Below, piece after piece: positions 26,701 through 35,445 of a stretch of 64,000 nucleotides of DNA (positions are counted from its first letter, which is position 1; each line of letters starts with the position of its first letter). Position numbers and translations under genes: made by a program. This stretch comes from Hankyongella sp964404985 (GTDB lineage Bacteria; Pseudomonadota; Alphaproteobacteria; Sphingomonadales; Sphingomonadaceae). The DNA is taken from assembly GCA_964404985.1 (NCBI GenBank), contig CAYOMD010000006.1, positions 1 to 64,000 of the forward strand, in the 5' to 3' direction. Below the pieces are notes generated by a model. The model was not told the DNA's origin. It saw only the letters and a list, made by a program, of their open reading frames with translations, and ran no database searches.

Positions 26701-26926
26701 AACAGGCTGCTGAAAAACCCCAGAGCGAATAGATATTGGCACTAATTCTCCCCTCCTTCGCGTGCGAGGGAGGGGTGGCCCGAAGGGCCGGGGTGGGTAA
26801 AAAATGCGTTGCTATTGCTGCACACATGCCCCCAACCCGCCCTGCGGGCACCCTTCCCCCGCCAACGGGGGAAGGGAGAAAAAGCGGCGTTTGCGTGCGG
26901 CTTTCAGAGTTTTTCAACAGCCTGCT
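26701..26926. mobile_element. Terminal-inverted-repeat element, copy 2 (inverted)
   Basis: The ends CAGGCTGCTGAAAAAC (26703-26718) and GAGTTTTTCAACAGCCTG (26907-26924) enclose an interior that is the reverse complement of the element at 124-348, with few differences. The right end touches the stop codon of accA (26925-26927), so the insertion lies immediately after that gene. Confidence 0.7.
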
Positions 26927-27869
26927 AAAGCGCACCCATGGCTAGAAACTTCTCGCGCCGCCCTCGCTTGAGTGCCTGCGGAGTCTCCTGGGTCAGGCGA
27001 TCCAGTTCGTGCTGCAGCGCATCAGCGAGCGCGGTTATGGCGACCACCGGCTGCCGCTGCGCACCGCCCAGCGGCTCCTCGATGATCCGGTCGACCACCT
27101 TGAACTGCAGCAGGTCCTGCGCCGTCAGCCGCATGGCCTCGGCAGCGTCAGCGGCCTTGTCAGCCGTGCGCCAGAGAATCGAGGCGCATCCTTCGGGCGA
27201 AATCACCGAATAGACTGCGTGCTCATACATGAAGACCGTATTGGCGGCGCCCAGCGCAATGGCACCCCCGGAGCCACCCTCGCCGACGATGGTTGCGATC
27301 ATGGGCACATTCAGGTCGAGGCAGGTGGCGGTCGAGACAGCGATCGCCTGCGCCTGCCCGCGCTCCTCCGCCTGCACGCCGGGGAAAGCGCCCGGCGTAT
27401 CGACGAGTGACAGCACGGGAATGTTGAACTGGTCCGCCATCTTCATCAGGCGGACCGCCTTGCGATAGCCCTCGGGCTTGGCCATGCCGAAATTGTGGCG
27501 GATCCGGCTCTGGGTATCGCTGCCCTTCTCATGGCCGATCACCATCACCGTGCGGCCGCGCAACCGGCCGAACCCGCCGATAATCGCCTGATCCTCACCA
27601 AAGCAACGATCACCGGCCAGCGGGGTGAAATCGTCGATGATGCGGCTGACAATATCTGTGAAGCGCGGGCGGCCCGGATGGCGCGCGACCAGAGTCTTTT
27701 GCCAAGGCGTCAGCCTGTCGTAGACCGCCTTGAGTTGCCGCTGAGCCTTGAGCTCCAGCCGCGCAACTTCCTGGGAAATATCGAGGTCCGGATTGGCGTG
27801 GGCCTTGAGTTCGACGATCTTGGATTCCAGGTCCGCGATCGGGCGCTCAAAATCGAGGTATGTAACCAT
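26925..27869 (-). CDS. accA: Acetyl-CoA carboxylase carboxyltransferase subunit alpha
   Basis: A 314-residue subunit that with AccD transfers the carboxyl group from biotin to acetyl-CoA, making malonyl-CoA for fatty acids. Family segments are LDFERPIADLESKI at the start, GHEKGSDTQSRIRHNFGM, VDTPGAFPGVQAEERGQ and the oxyanion region GEGGSGGAIALG. It lies 9 bp downstream of xerD on the same strand. Confidence 0.97.
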   Translation of the reverse strand: MVTYLDFERPIADLESKIVELKAHANPDLDISQEVARLELKAQRQLKAVYDRLTPWQKTLVARHPGRPRFTDIVSRIIDDFTPLAGDRCFGEDQAIIGGFGRLRGRTVMVIGHEKGSDTQSRIRHNFGMAKPEGYRKAVRLMKMADQFNIPVLSLVDTPGAFPGVQAEERGQAQAIAVSTATCLDLNVPMIATIVGEGGSGGAIALGAANTVFMYEHAVYSVISPEGCASILWRTADKAADAAEAMRLTAQDLLQFKVVDRIIEEPLGGAQRQPVVAITALADALQHELDRLTQETPQALKRGRREKFLAMGAL

Positions 27870-27878
27870 AGTGCGTGA

Positions 27879-28787
27879 CTAACCACGCTTGGCCGAAGGG
27901 TCAATGCCGTCGGCCAGCGGGTGCCAGGACTCGACCACCTCGACCAGTCGCTCGATCGCGACATGGGTATAGATCTGGGTTGTCGCGATGTCGGCATGAC
28001 CAAGCATCTGCTGCAGCGCACGCAGGTCTGATCCGCCGGCCAGCAAATGGGTGGCAAAGGCATGGCGCAGCACATGCGGTGACAATGTTGCCGGGTCGAG
28101 TCCTGCCGCAAGGCCAAGTGCGCGCACAAGCTGGAACAGGCGCACCCGGGTAAGGTGGCCCAACTTGCCCGTCGAGGGAAACAGGAAGCGGGATGAAACC
28201 GGGACATCGGCCACATAGGTCTCCACTGCGGCAGCGGCTGGCGGGCTGAGCGGGGCAAGACGCTGCTTGCCACCCTTGCCGGTGACCATGAGAAACGGCT
28301 GGCCCGGCCGAAACGCTGCACGCGGCAGGCTGACCACTTCGCTGGCGCGCAGGCCGGACCCGTAAAGCAGCTCGACGAGCGCCAGCATCCGGCGGGTAGC
28401 CCGGCTGGGGTGTTGATGGACATCCGCGCGCGCCGCCTCGATCAGGGCCATCACCTGATCCGGGCTTAGAGTTCGTGGCAATGGCCGGACCAGCCGCGGT
28501 GAGGCGAGGTCTAGCGTCGGGTCCTGCGTGAGCAGACCATCGCGCACCAGAAAGCCGTAAAACTGGCGTAGGCAGGACATACGACGCGCCAGGGTGGCCG
28601 GGCTCATGCTCTTCTGGGTGGCAGCCCAGCCGCTCAGGGCATCCGGTGAGGCCGCAACCAGCCCGCACGTCAACCCGCTGGATATGGTCTGCAGGTCGCG
28701 GGCGTAGGCGGCGAGCGTATTGCGGGCGCTGCCGCGCTCTGCGCCGAGATAGTCGAGGAACAGCCGGATCGCCTCTGTGTCAGTCAT
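27879..28787 (-). CDS. xerD: Tyrosine recombinase XerD
   Basis: A 302-residue site-specific recombinase that resolves chromosome dimers at dif with XerC. It has an N-terminal SAM-like domain (FLDYLGAERGSARNTLAAY) and a C-terminal catalytic domain. Catalytic residues are the arginine in GSGLRASEV, the HVLRHAFATHLL box (H-x-x-R), and the tyrosine in TTQIYTHV. ATG 28787 overlaps the stop of the upstream envelope gene (ATGA). It belongs to an operon with two genes upstream and accA downstream. Confidence 0.94.
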   Translation of the reverse strand: MTDTEAIRLFLDYLGAERGSARNTLAAYARDLQTISSGLTCGLVAASPDALSGWAATQKSMSPATLARRMSCLRQFYGFLVRDGLLTQDPTLDLASPRLVRPLPRTLSPDQVMALIEAARADVHQHPSRATRRMLALVELLYGSGLRASEVVSLPRAAFRPGQPFLMVTGKGGKQRLAPLSPPAAAAVETYVADVPVSSRFLFPSTGKLGHLTRVRLFQLVRALGLAAGLDPATLSPHVLRHAFATHLLAGGSDLRALQQMLGHADIATTQIYTHVAIERLVEVVESWHPLADGIDPSAKRG

Positions 28788-30520
28788 AGCCCTGCGCGAA
28801 TCAGCAGCTCTGCGCCGATCAGCGCTGCATCCTGCCGATAGCCGGCCCGGTTCAGGGCAGCGAGTGCTGCATGGACGTGCGATGGATCGACCGCTGGCAC
28901 CGCCAGCAGGCGTGCGCACCGCACGATCAGCTCCCCGTGGCGGTCGCGCCGGATGGCCGCTGACAATGTGTCTGCAAGCGGGGTTGGTGCCAGGGCGACG
29001 CCGCCGCGATCCAGCATCGCGCGCGCCGCATCGCCGTAAGGGTCAGCCCCGGTAGCAGCGACGACTGCGGCCGCGAGCGCCTTTGCGCGGTCCGCATCGC
29101 GTGCGCTGTCTAGGGTGTCCGCCCAGTCGTTGAAGGCAGACCCGGTGCGCGGCGCACGCGGATCGAGTGCGGCAAGGATGGGCCAGACTGTGTCGCGGTC
29201 TCCCATGACCGCTCCCCAGCGCAGCGCTTGCCGCCAGGATCCGCCGAACGCCAGCGCACGGACCATGTCCGGGGCGTCAGCACTGTCGGCAGGTGTGACT
29301 CCGGCCACGACCCGCGCCGAGAGTAGCAGACGCACGATCCGGCCAGGGGACCCCGTGTTCCCCCAGAAGCTGCGGATGGCCGCCAGCTTGCTGCGGGCAC
29401 CGGGGGCCACATAGGCCGCCCGCAAGCGCGCCGGGTAGGTATCCGCCTGCAGCACATCCGGGTTGGCCTGCGCCGCCTGCGCCCAGGTGCCGATCGCGTC
29501 GTCCAGCGGCAGAACTCCGGCCAGCAGTGCCGGGGGCACCGCCTGAAATCGCAGGTCAACCGGCGTCTCGGCGTGGCGCGCGACCCAGCTGTATCCCGCC
29601 TGACCAAGGCGCGCGCGCAGGGTGGACGGCAGTTCCGAGCGGCCTGCCAGTGCCATGCCGAGGCGATAGGGCGTCAGCACATATGTCTGCGCCTCCGGTC
29701 CGAGCGGCCAATCGATGTTGACGCCGCGATTGCCGCCACCACCGACGGCAGTGGCCACCTGATCCGCCAGCTGCAGCTCAATCGGGTCCGCTGCTGCACG
29801 CTCCCGCAGATCGTCCAGCACCAGGGCGGCCTGCGCGGCGTCGCCCTCCAGTGCGGCGCAGATCGCCCCGAACAGATCCCACTGCGGGTCCGTGAAGATC
29901 GCAGGGCCTGTGACCGTAATCGCACAGAGCGCCGGGATATCGCCGGCCAGCAACTGGGCTTGCGGCGCGACGAAATACGCCAGCCGGGTAAAGCGCTCGA
30001 CACCCAGCCGGTCCATGAGACGCTTGGCGGCATGCGCCTCGCCAACCCGCAGCAAGGCAAGCGCTCGGGTCGCCGCGATATCGCCGGTGCTGGCCCCTTT
30101 GGGGTCGTCAGCCATGCTGACCAGCGCCCGGCGCAGCAGAATGTTCATCCAGCGGGATGCAAGCGGTTGCCGGATCGTGCGCAGGACCGTGTTGACCGAC
30201 TTGGCACCAGAGCCGCGCCAGATGTCGGCTCCCAGCCCGCCTTGCGCCGGGCCAAGCCAGCCGAGCGGCAGCTGTGGGCCGGATGGTGCACGCCGGATCT
30301 TTGGCTTGGGGGGCGGGGCCTGTACGGGCAGGGGCGCTGCGTCCGATACAGTCTCCTCGGCCGGAGTTTCAGGCTGGGCAACCCCGGGCAGGGGAGTCGG
30401 CGCGACTTCGCTGGCCGGACGTGCGGCAGGCAGCAGAGACTCCGGCGCATCCTGCGCGGAGGCCTGACCGAGCAGAAGAGCGCCAAGAGCTGCCCCGGCG
30501 CACAGGGTACGCGCTCTCAC
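28784..30520 (-). CDS. Hypothetical exported protein upstream of xerD
   Basis: A 578-residue protein with a signal peptide (about residues 1-22, ending GQASA). A proline-rich linker (residues 25-80) leads to a long alanine-rich helical body with TPR-like helical repeats. No catalytic motif is seen and the family was not recognised by name. Proteins of this size and position are conserved next to xerD in sphingomonads, so it is a lineage gene. It overlaps xerD by 4 bp and the small membrane-protein gene upstream by 4 bp. A periplasmic location is inferred. Confidence 0.75.
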   Translation of the reverse strand: MRARTLCAGAALGALLLGQASAQDAPESLLPAARPASEVAPTPLPGVAQPETPAEETVSDAAPLPVQAPPPKPKIRRAPSGPQLPLGWLGPAQGGLGADIWRGSGAKSVNTVLRTIRQPLASRWMNILLRRALVSMADDPKGASTGDIAATRALALLRVGEAHAAKRLMDRLGVERFTRLAYFVAPQAQLLAGDIPALCAITVTGPAIFTDPQWDLFGAICAALEGDAAQAALVLDDLRERAAADPIELQLADQVATAVGGGGNRGVNIDWPLGPEAQTYVLTPYRLGMALAGRSELPSTLRARLGQAGYSWVARHAETPVDLRFQAVPPALLAGVLPLDDAIGTWAQAAQANPDVLQADTYPARLRAAYVAPGARSKLAAIRSFWGNTGSPGRIVRLLLSARVVAGVTPADSADAPDMVRALAFGGSWRQALRWGAVMGDRDTVWPILAALDPRAPRTGSAFNDWADTLDSARDADRAKALAAAVVAATGADPYGDAARAMLDRGGVALAPTPLADTLSAAIRRDRHGELIVRCARLLAVPAVDPSHVHAALAALNRAGYRQDAALIGAELLIRAGL

Positions 30521-30657
30521 GCGGGCGATCCGGGGACCGCCAGAGTCTTTTCGATCTGACGGACCGGTGCCGGGCGCTCAGCGACCGCAAAATAAACGGA
30601 CAGGCCAGCCAGGAGGACCAGTATGCCTGCCACAACAATCAAACCCAATCGGTTCAT
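30517..30657 (-). CDS. 46-residue single-pass membrane protein
   Basis: Begins MNRLGLIVVAGILVLLAGLS; one transmembrane helix (about residues 5-25) is followed by a short basic and proline-containing tail of about 20 residues. It is coupled to the next gene by an ATGA overlap. Longer starts upstream would run through a 17-bp tandem duplication and lack a ribosome-binding site. Its function is unknown; its position suggests a partner of the 578-residue exported protein. Confidence 0.65.
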   Translation of the reverse strand: MNRLGLIVVAGILVLLAGLSVYFAVAERPAPVRQIEKTLAVPGSPA

Positions 30658-30667
30658 GCCACCAAGA

Positions 30668-30701
30668 CCATGTGTTGAGACCGTCCATGTGTTGAGACCG
30701 T
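30668..30701. repeat. Exact 17-bp tandem duplication in a divergent promoter region
   Basis: CCATGTGTTGAGACCGT occurs twice head to tail (30668-30684 and 30685-30701) in the 74 bp between the small membrane-protein gene and aroK. A recent slippage duplication or a doubled regulator site is possible. Confidence 0.8.
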
Positions 30702-30731
30702 CGCGCAGCAACTTGCTGGCCACGACCAGCC

Positions 30732-31307
30732 GTGTATAGCGACAGCCTTGTGACAGACGAAGCAAATCTTGAAGGGCTGCATATTGATCGCCCGCTGGTC
30801 CTCGTCGGACTGATGGGGGTCGGCAAGACCACGGTCGGCCGGCGGCTGGCGGCCCGCCTGCACCTGCCGTTCGAGGATGCAGACGACGCGATCGAGCAGG
30901 CAGCCGGCATGGCCGTCGCCGATATCTTCGCCTGTTTCGGCGAACCGGAGTTCCGGCGCGGCGAGCAACGGGTGATCGAGCGGCTGCTGCACGGCCAACC
31001 GAAAGTGATCGCGACTGGTGGCGGTGCCTTCGTGCAGCCGGAGACCCGTGCGATCATCCTGGCGCGCGGCATCGCGATCTGGCTCGATGCAGATATCGAG
31101 ACACTGGTCGAACGCACGGCCCGGCGCGATACCCGGCCGCTGCTGCGCAACGGCGACCCGCGCCAGATCCTGAGCGAACTGGCGGAACGCCGGGCACCTT
31201 ATTATTCGCAGGCTCCGCTGCATGTGCGCTCGACGGATGGCCCGCACGACGCCACGGTCTCAACGATCATCGGCTTGTTGCGCAATTACCGGAAAGTCCC
31301 TGCATGA
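30732..31307 (+). CDS. aroK: Shikimate kinase
   Basis: A 191-residue kinase that phosphorylates shikimate in the chorismate pathway. Walker A is GLMGVGKTTVG, the shikimate-binding aspartate lies in FEDADD, the GGG turn is ATGGGAF and the lid carries RDTRPLL. The start is either GTG 30732 or GTG 30750. The ATG of aroB overlaps the stop (ATGA, 31304-31307), the common aroK-aroB pairing. Confidence 0.95.
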   Translation: MYSDSLVTDEANLEGLHIDRPLVLVGLMGVGKTTVGRRLAARLHLPFEDADDAIEQAAGMAVADIFACFGEPEFRRGEQRVIERLLHGQPKVIATGGGAFVQPETRAIILARGIAIWLDADIETLVERTARRDTRPLLRNGDPRQILSELAERRAPYYSQAPLHVRSTDGPHDATVSTIIGLLRNYRKVPA

Positions 31308-32407
31308 CGGTCGAGCTGGTTCCGGTGTCGCTTGGTGCGCGCGGCTACGACATTCATGTCGGCCCGGGGTTGCTGGCGCAGGCCGGCGCGCTGGTCGGCC
31401 CGTTGCTGAACCGGCCAACGGTGGCCGTAGTGACCGATGAGACGGTCGCGCGCCTGCATCTCGATCCGCTCCTGGTCGGTCTGGATGGCATTACGGTGCA
31501 CCCGATCGTGCTGCCACCGGGCGAGGCGCGCAAATCCTTCGCCGGGCTGGAACAGCTCTGCGAGGCGCTGCTGGCTGCCGGTATTGAACGCAAGGACACC
31601 GTAATCGCACTCGGCGGCGGGGTCATCGGTGATCTAACCGGCTTTGCCAGCGCTATACTGCGCCGGGGCTGCCGGTTCATCCAGATCCCGACCACGCTAT
31701 TGGCGCAGGTCGACTCCTCGGTGGGCGGCAAGACGGGAATCAACGTGCGCGCCGGCAAGAACCTGGTCGGCGCTTTTCACCAGCCGCGCCTGGTGCTGTG
31801 CGATACTGACGTTCTCGCAACCCTGCCCGCGCGCGAGCGTGCGGCCGGCTATGCCGAGATCGTCAAATACGGCCTGATTGATGACCCGGCCTTTTTCGCC
31901 TGGCTGGAGAGCAATGGCACCCGCGTGCTGGCCGGCGAGCCCGGCGCCGTGCGTCATGCGGTGGCGACCGCCTGCCGGGCCAAGGCCGCAGTGGTCGCCT
32001 CGGACGAGTTCGAGACAACCGGCGCGCGCGCGCTGCTGAACCTAGGCCACACGTTCGGCCATGCGCTGGAGGCCGAGGCCGGCTATTCAAGCCGCCTGCT
32101 GCACGGGGAGGCTGTGGCACTCGGCATGGTGCTGGCGTTCGATTTCTCGGTCGCCCAGGGCCTGTGCCCGCCGGAGGACGCTATGCGGGTCCGCGCGCAC
32201 CTTAGCGCGTGTGGCCTGCCGGTTGATCTCCAATCGGTTGCCCTCGGGGCGGACGGTGCACGTCTGGTCCAGCACATGGCGCAAGACAAGAAGATGGAGG
32301 CCGGCCGGCTGACCTTCATTCTGGCGCGCGGAATCGGCCTGGCGTTCACCGTACCGGGGGTGGACCTGGTGCGCGTGCGCGCGTTCCTCGATCATCAATG
32401 CGCTTGA
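31304..32407 (+). CDS. aroB: 3-dehydroquinate synthase
   Basis: A 367-residue NAD-dependent cyclase that converts DAHP to 3-dehydroquinate. Family segments are GGGVIGDLTGFASA, the QIPTTLLAQVDSSVGGKTGIN region, and the zinc-binding NLGHTFGHALE and LHGEAVALGM. It is translationally coupled to aroK and followed after 55 bp by the CorC-type gene. Confidence 0.96.
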   Translation: MTVELVPVSLGARGYDIHVGPGLLAQAGALVGPLLNRPTVAVVTDETVARLHLDPLLVGLDGITVHPIVLPPGEARKSFAGLEQLCEALLAAGIERKDTVIALGGGVIGDLTGFASAILRRGCRFIQIPTTLLAQVDSSVGGKTGINVRAGKNLVGAFHQPRLVLCDTDVLATLPARERAAGYAEIVKYGLIDDPAFFAWLESNGTRVLAGEPGAVRHAVATACRAKAAVVASDEFETTGARALLNLGHTFGHALEAEAGYSSRLLHGEAVALGMVLAFDFSVAQGLCPPEDAMRVRAHLSACGLPVDLQSVALGADGARLVQHMAQDKKMEAGRLTFILARGIGLAFTVPGVDLVRVRAFLDHQCA

Positions 32408-32462
32408 GCGTGCAGCACTTCAGCCTACACTGTGATCCTCTGAACAATCGATTGGGTGCGCG

Positions 32463-33773
32463 ATGATCCTTGAGTCCCTGCTGGCGCTATTGCTGGTGAT
32501 GGCGCTGATCGGTGTCTCCGCCGTGTTGGCGACCGCCGAGACCGGTATTACCGCCGCCTCCAAACCGCGCCTGTTCCAGCTCGCGCGCGACGGCAACAAG
32601 CGTGCCGAGCGGGTCGCCCCCCTGCTTGACGAGCGGGAGCGGCTGGTCAGCTCGATCCTGCTGGGGTCGACCCTGGTCAATGCCGCGGCAACCGCGCTCA
32701 CCACCGCGGTTCTGCAGGCCATCGTGGGGGACGCCGCCGTGCTCTACGCGACCGCACTCATCACGATCCTGCTGCTGGTGTTTGCCGAGGCATTGCCGAA
32801 AATTCTCGGGATCGCCCGCGCCGACAAGGTGGTGATGGCACTGGGGCCGTCAGCAAACCTGCTCTCGCAGATCCTGGCACCGGTCATCCGCCTGGTGCTG
32901 GCGACCGTGCGCGGCACGTTGAGTCTGTGCGGGATCAATGTCGACGAGCGGGATGCCAGCGTCTCCAGCAGCGACGAGATTCGCGGCACCATCGATCTCC
33001 ACGCGCAGGAAGGCGGGTTGGGCGGCGAGCACCGGCAGATGCTCGGCTCGATCCTCGATCTTGACGAAGTACTGGTCTCCGATGTGATGGTCCACCGCAA
33101 GGCCATCGAGATGATCGACCTCGATGACCCGCCGGAGGCGATCGTCCGCATGGCCATCCGCTCCAGCCACACGCGCCTGCCGCTCTATCGTGGCAATCCG
33201 GACAATCCGGTGGGCGTGCTGCACGCCAAGGACCTGATCCGCGCGCTGTCCAAGCGGGGCGCAGAGCCGGAGACGCTGCGCATCGACACCATCATGGGCA
33301 AGCCCTGGTTTGTGCCGAACACGACCACCCTGCGTGAACAGTTGAGTGCCTTCATTGCCCAGCGCAACCACTTCGCGCTGGTGGTCGATGAATATGGCGC
33401 GCTGCAGGGTCTGGTGACGCTGGAGGACATCCTCGAGGAGATCGTCGGCGAAATCGCAGACGAGCACGACCTGCCGACTCCGTCCGGCGTAGAAATCCTC
33501 CCCGATGGCAGCCTGCGGGTCGAGGGGACGGTCGCGATCCGGGAGCTGAACCGGCGGTTCAACTGGACACTCAGCGACCACCAGGCGGCCACCATCGCCG
33601 GCCTGGTGATCTACGAAGCGCAGGTAATCCCGGTGAAGGGCCAGACATTCGGGTTTTTCGGTTTCACCTTTGAAATCCTGGAGCGGCGGCGCAACCAGAT
33701 CACCCTGCTGCGAATCGTACCTCCGGCCCCGGTGACCGGCCAGACCGTTGACGCTGCTGCCGTCAATCCATAG
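32463..33773 (+). CDS. CNNM/HlyC-CorC family membrane protein with CBS domains
   Basis: A 436-residue protein. An N-terminal DUF21/CNNM membrane domain has about four helices (residues ~1-130; ATAETGIT motif), followed by two CBS domains (about 200-320; VLVSDVMVHR, GVLHAKDLI, LVVDEYGALQGLVTLEDILEEIVGEI) and a CorC_HlyC domain at the C-terminus. Members are thought to export magnesium or related divalent ions; the old label hemolysin is not supported. It is the last gene of the aroK-aroB cluster before the tRNA. Confidence 0.9.
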   Translation: MILESLLALLLVMALIGVSAVLATAETGITAASKPRLFQLARDGNKRAERVAPLLDERERLVSSILLGSTLVNAAATALTTAVLQAIVGDAAVLYATALITILLLVFAEALPKILGIARADKVVMALGPSANLLSQILAPVIRLVLATVRGTLSLCGINVDERDASVSSSDEIRGTIDLHAQEGGLGGEHRQMLGSILDLDEVLVSDVMVHRKAIEMIDLDDPPEAIVRMAIRSSHTRLPLYRGNPDNPVGVLHAKDLIRALSKRGAEPETLRIDTIMGKPWFVPNTTTLREQLSAFIAQRNHFALVVDEYGALQGLVTLEDILEEIVGEIADEHDLPTPSGVEILPDGSLRVEGTVAIRELNRRFNWTLSDHQAATIAGLVIYEAQVIPVKGQTFGFFGFTFEILERRRNQITLLRIVPPAPVTGQTVDAAAVNP

Positions 33774-33786
33774 GACAAAATCGCGT

Positions 33787-33863
33787 GGCTCCGTAGCTCA
33801 GCAGGATAGAGCGACGGTTTCCTAAACCGCAGGTCGTGGGTTCGAATCCCGCCGGGGCCACCA
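33787..33863 (+). tRNA. tRNA-Arg (anticodon CCT)
   Basis: A 77-nt cloverleaf with encoded CCA. The acceptor pairs GGCTCCG with CGGGGCC, with one T-G pair. D arm GCTC/GAGC. The anticodon loop TTCCTAA gives CCT (reads AGG), with an A-C mismatch at the top of the anticodon stem (27-43). The T arm is GTGGG-TTCGAAT-CCCGC. A T-rich tract follows at 33874-33890. Confidence 0.95.
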
Positions 33864-33896
33864 CCTTTGGAAAATTATTCTTTTATTTTTGACCAT

Positions 33897-34030
33897 GATG
33901 ACATTTGATGGACTCGTCATTGCGAGGAGCCGCAGGCGACGCGGCAATCCAGAGGCTTTGATTGTGTTCGCTGGATCGCCACGGCCACTGCGTGGCCTCG
34001 CGATGACGAATGGATCGTTGTAAAGTCATC
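33897..34030. repeat. Dispersed palindromic repeat R1, full copy
   Basis: The ends GATGACATTTGATGG and TTGTAAAGTCATC form a terminal inverted repeat. Inside, TCATTGCGAGGAGCCGCAGG...GGCAATCCAG faces CTGGATCGCCACGGCC...CTCGCGATGACGA. This is the most complete copy and defines the family as a unit of about 134 bp. The following 150 bp to the amidohydrolase stop hold nothing recognisable. Confidence 0.8.
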
Positions 34031-34184
34031 CTGCTAGATCTCGCCTTTCAGTATTGTCTAACTTGTTGGCGGCGTTGGGCAAATTGTGCGCCATAAAGAC
34101 GATTGCATCATGCGCAGTTTCCATAAGCCCATCAAACGCACGAGCCGTACGTCAGAAGGCCAGCTTGAATCTGGCGTTCAAAGC

Positions 34185-35192
34185 TTATCTGCGGTGATGA
34201 AGGATGATCTGGTCTGGAGACAGGCGCAGGAAACGCGCCGCATTGTTGTACAGGATGTCGCGCTTCTGACCCTCGGTCAGGAAGTCGGCCTCCGTAATGC
34301 TGGCGAGCGCAATGGGAATCGAATCAGGCCACACCATCTGGTCACTGCCGAACATGATCCGCTTGCCGTAACCAGCCTGTACAAGGCGCTTGAGGATGCC
34401 GTGAAACTCTGCGCGCGGCACGCCCCAATTGTCGGCAGAGATATCGACGAACACCTGTGGATGGGCGTTCATCAGCATGATCATCTGTTCGACCATCGGC
34501 ATGCCCGCATGCATCACGTACACACGCATTTTCGGATGCCGGACGAGTAGGTCTTCAAGCAGGAGCGGGTCGCCAAGCGCCGCACGATATTTGGGATAAA
34601 TCCAATACGGTCCGCCCGGGGCGCCGTAGCCCATGTGGATGCCGACCGGTATGTCTAACCGCTCGGCCATTGCGTAGAACGGCTCCAGCGACGGGTGGTC
34701 GGGTGGCAGGCCCCGATACTGGGGCGTGATCTCAGCGAAGATCTGCGTCTCGCCGCGCTTGACAGCCTCTTCTAGCATGCGGGCATGGGCAGCGGGTGGA
34801 GGATTGTCGTCGATGAAGAAATTGGCGCCGGGAATGAACCGCGTCGGAGCTGCTGCACGCCATCGGGCGACGACCGGCCCATCGCCCGAGATGACGCCCG
34901 CGACAATGTTGTAGCGATCCATGATGGCAAGGGTCTGGGCGAGCACCGCCGCATCGCTGGACGGCGCTTTCAGCATTCGCTTGCAAATGGCCTGAGCCTT
35001 GAAGTCGAACGGCTGCCCCGGGTCGATGCCCTGCATTTCTATGCCGTCTGCGCCAACGCAGGCCTCAGGTGGCTCGGTTCCGAATTCCGACAAGGACCAT
35101 GCATGCATGTGCATGTCGATTACGGGCGGCAGGCTCTGCGCAAATCCTGCGCCCGGGAGCATTGCCAAAAGGCCAATCAATAGTGATCGCAT
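34185..35192 (-). CDS. Exported amidohydrolase family protein
   Basis: A 335-residue metal-dependent hydrolase of the amidohydrolase_2 type with a signal peptide (about residues 1-18, ending GAGFA). Metal-binding positions are HMH in IDMHMHAW, the histidine in GIHMGYG, that in YVMHAGMP and the aspartate in MFGSDQMVWPD. The active site therefore looks complete; the substrate is unknown (decarboxylase or lactonase activities occur in the family). A TAGGGG site precedes the ATG. It stands alone, flanked by gaps of about 230-320 bp. Confidence 0.87.
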   Translation of the reverse strand: MRSLLIGLLAMLPGAGFAQSLPPVIDMHMHAWSLSEFGTEPPEACVGADGIEMQGIDPGQPFDFKAQAICKRMLKAPSSDAAVLAQTLAIMDRYNIVAGVISGDGPVVARWRAAAPTRFIPGANFFIDDNPPPAAHARMLEEAVKRGETQIFAEITPQYRGLPPDHPSLEPFYAMAERLDIPVGIHMGYGAPGGPYWIYPKYRAALGDPLLLEDLLVRHPKMRVYVMHAGMPMVEQMIMLMNAHPQVFVDISADNWGVPRAEFHGILKRLVQAGYGKRIMFGSDQMVWPDSIPIALASITEADFLTEGQKRDILYNNAARFLRLSPDQIILHHRR

Positions 35193-35445
35193 GTGTACCC
35201 CTACCGTCGGCCATATTATGTATATTAAGCCAAATGCGTACCGCGATTTTCAAATCTCTACAAGCGGGCTGGCGGAAAGCAGCCGGTTCGACATCTGAGC
35301 CGAGCCCACTTTTAGAGTAGCGCTACAGCGTCAACATACTGCTCATCTTCATCGGTCGCGGCCCATCACCACCCCTATTGTGCAGCACAGCCGTAAGTTC
35401 GCCACGATTGGCGATTAGCGGACATTGGTTTCCTGCCAACCTTGG

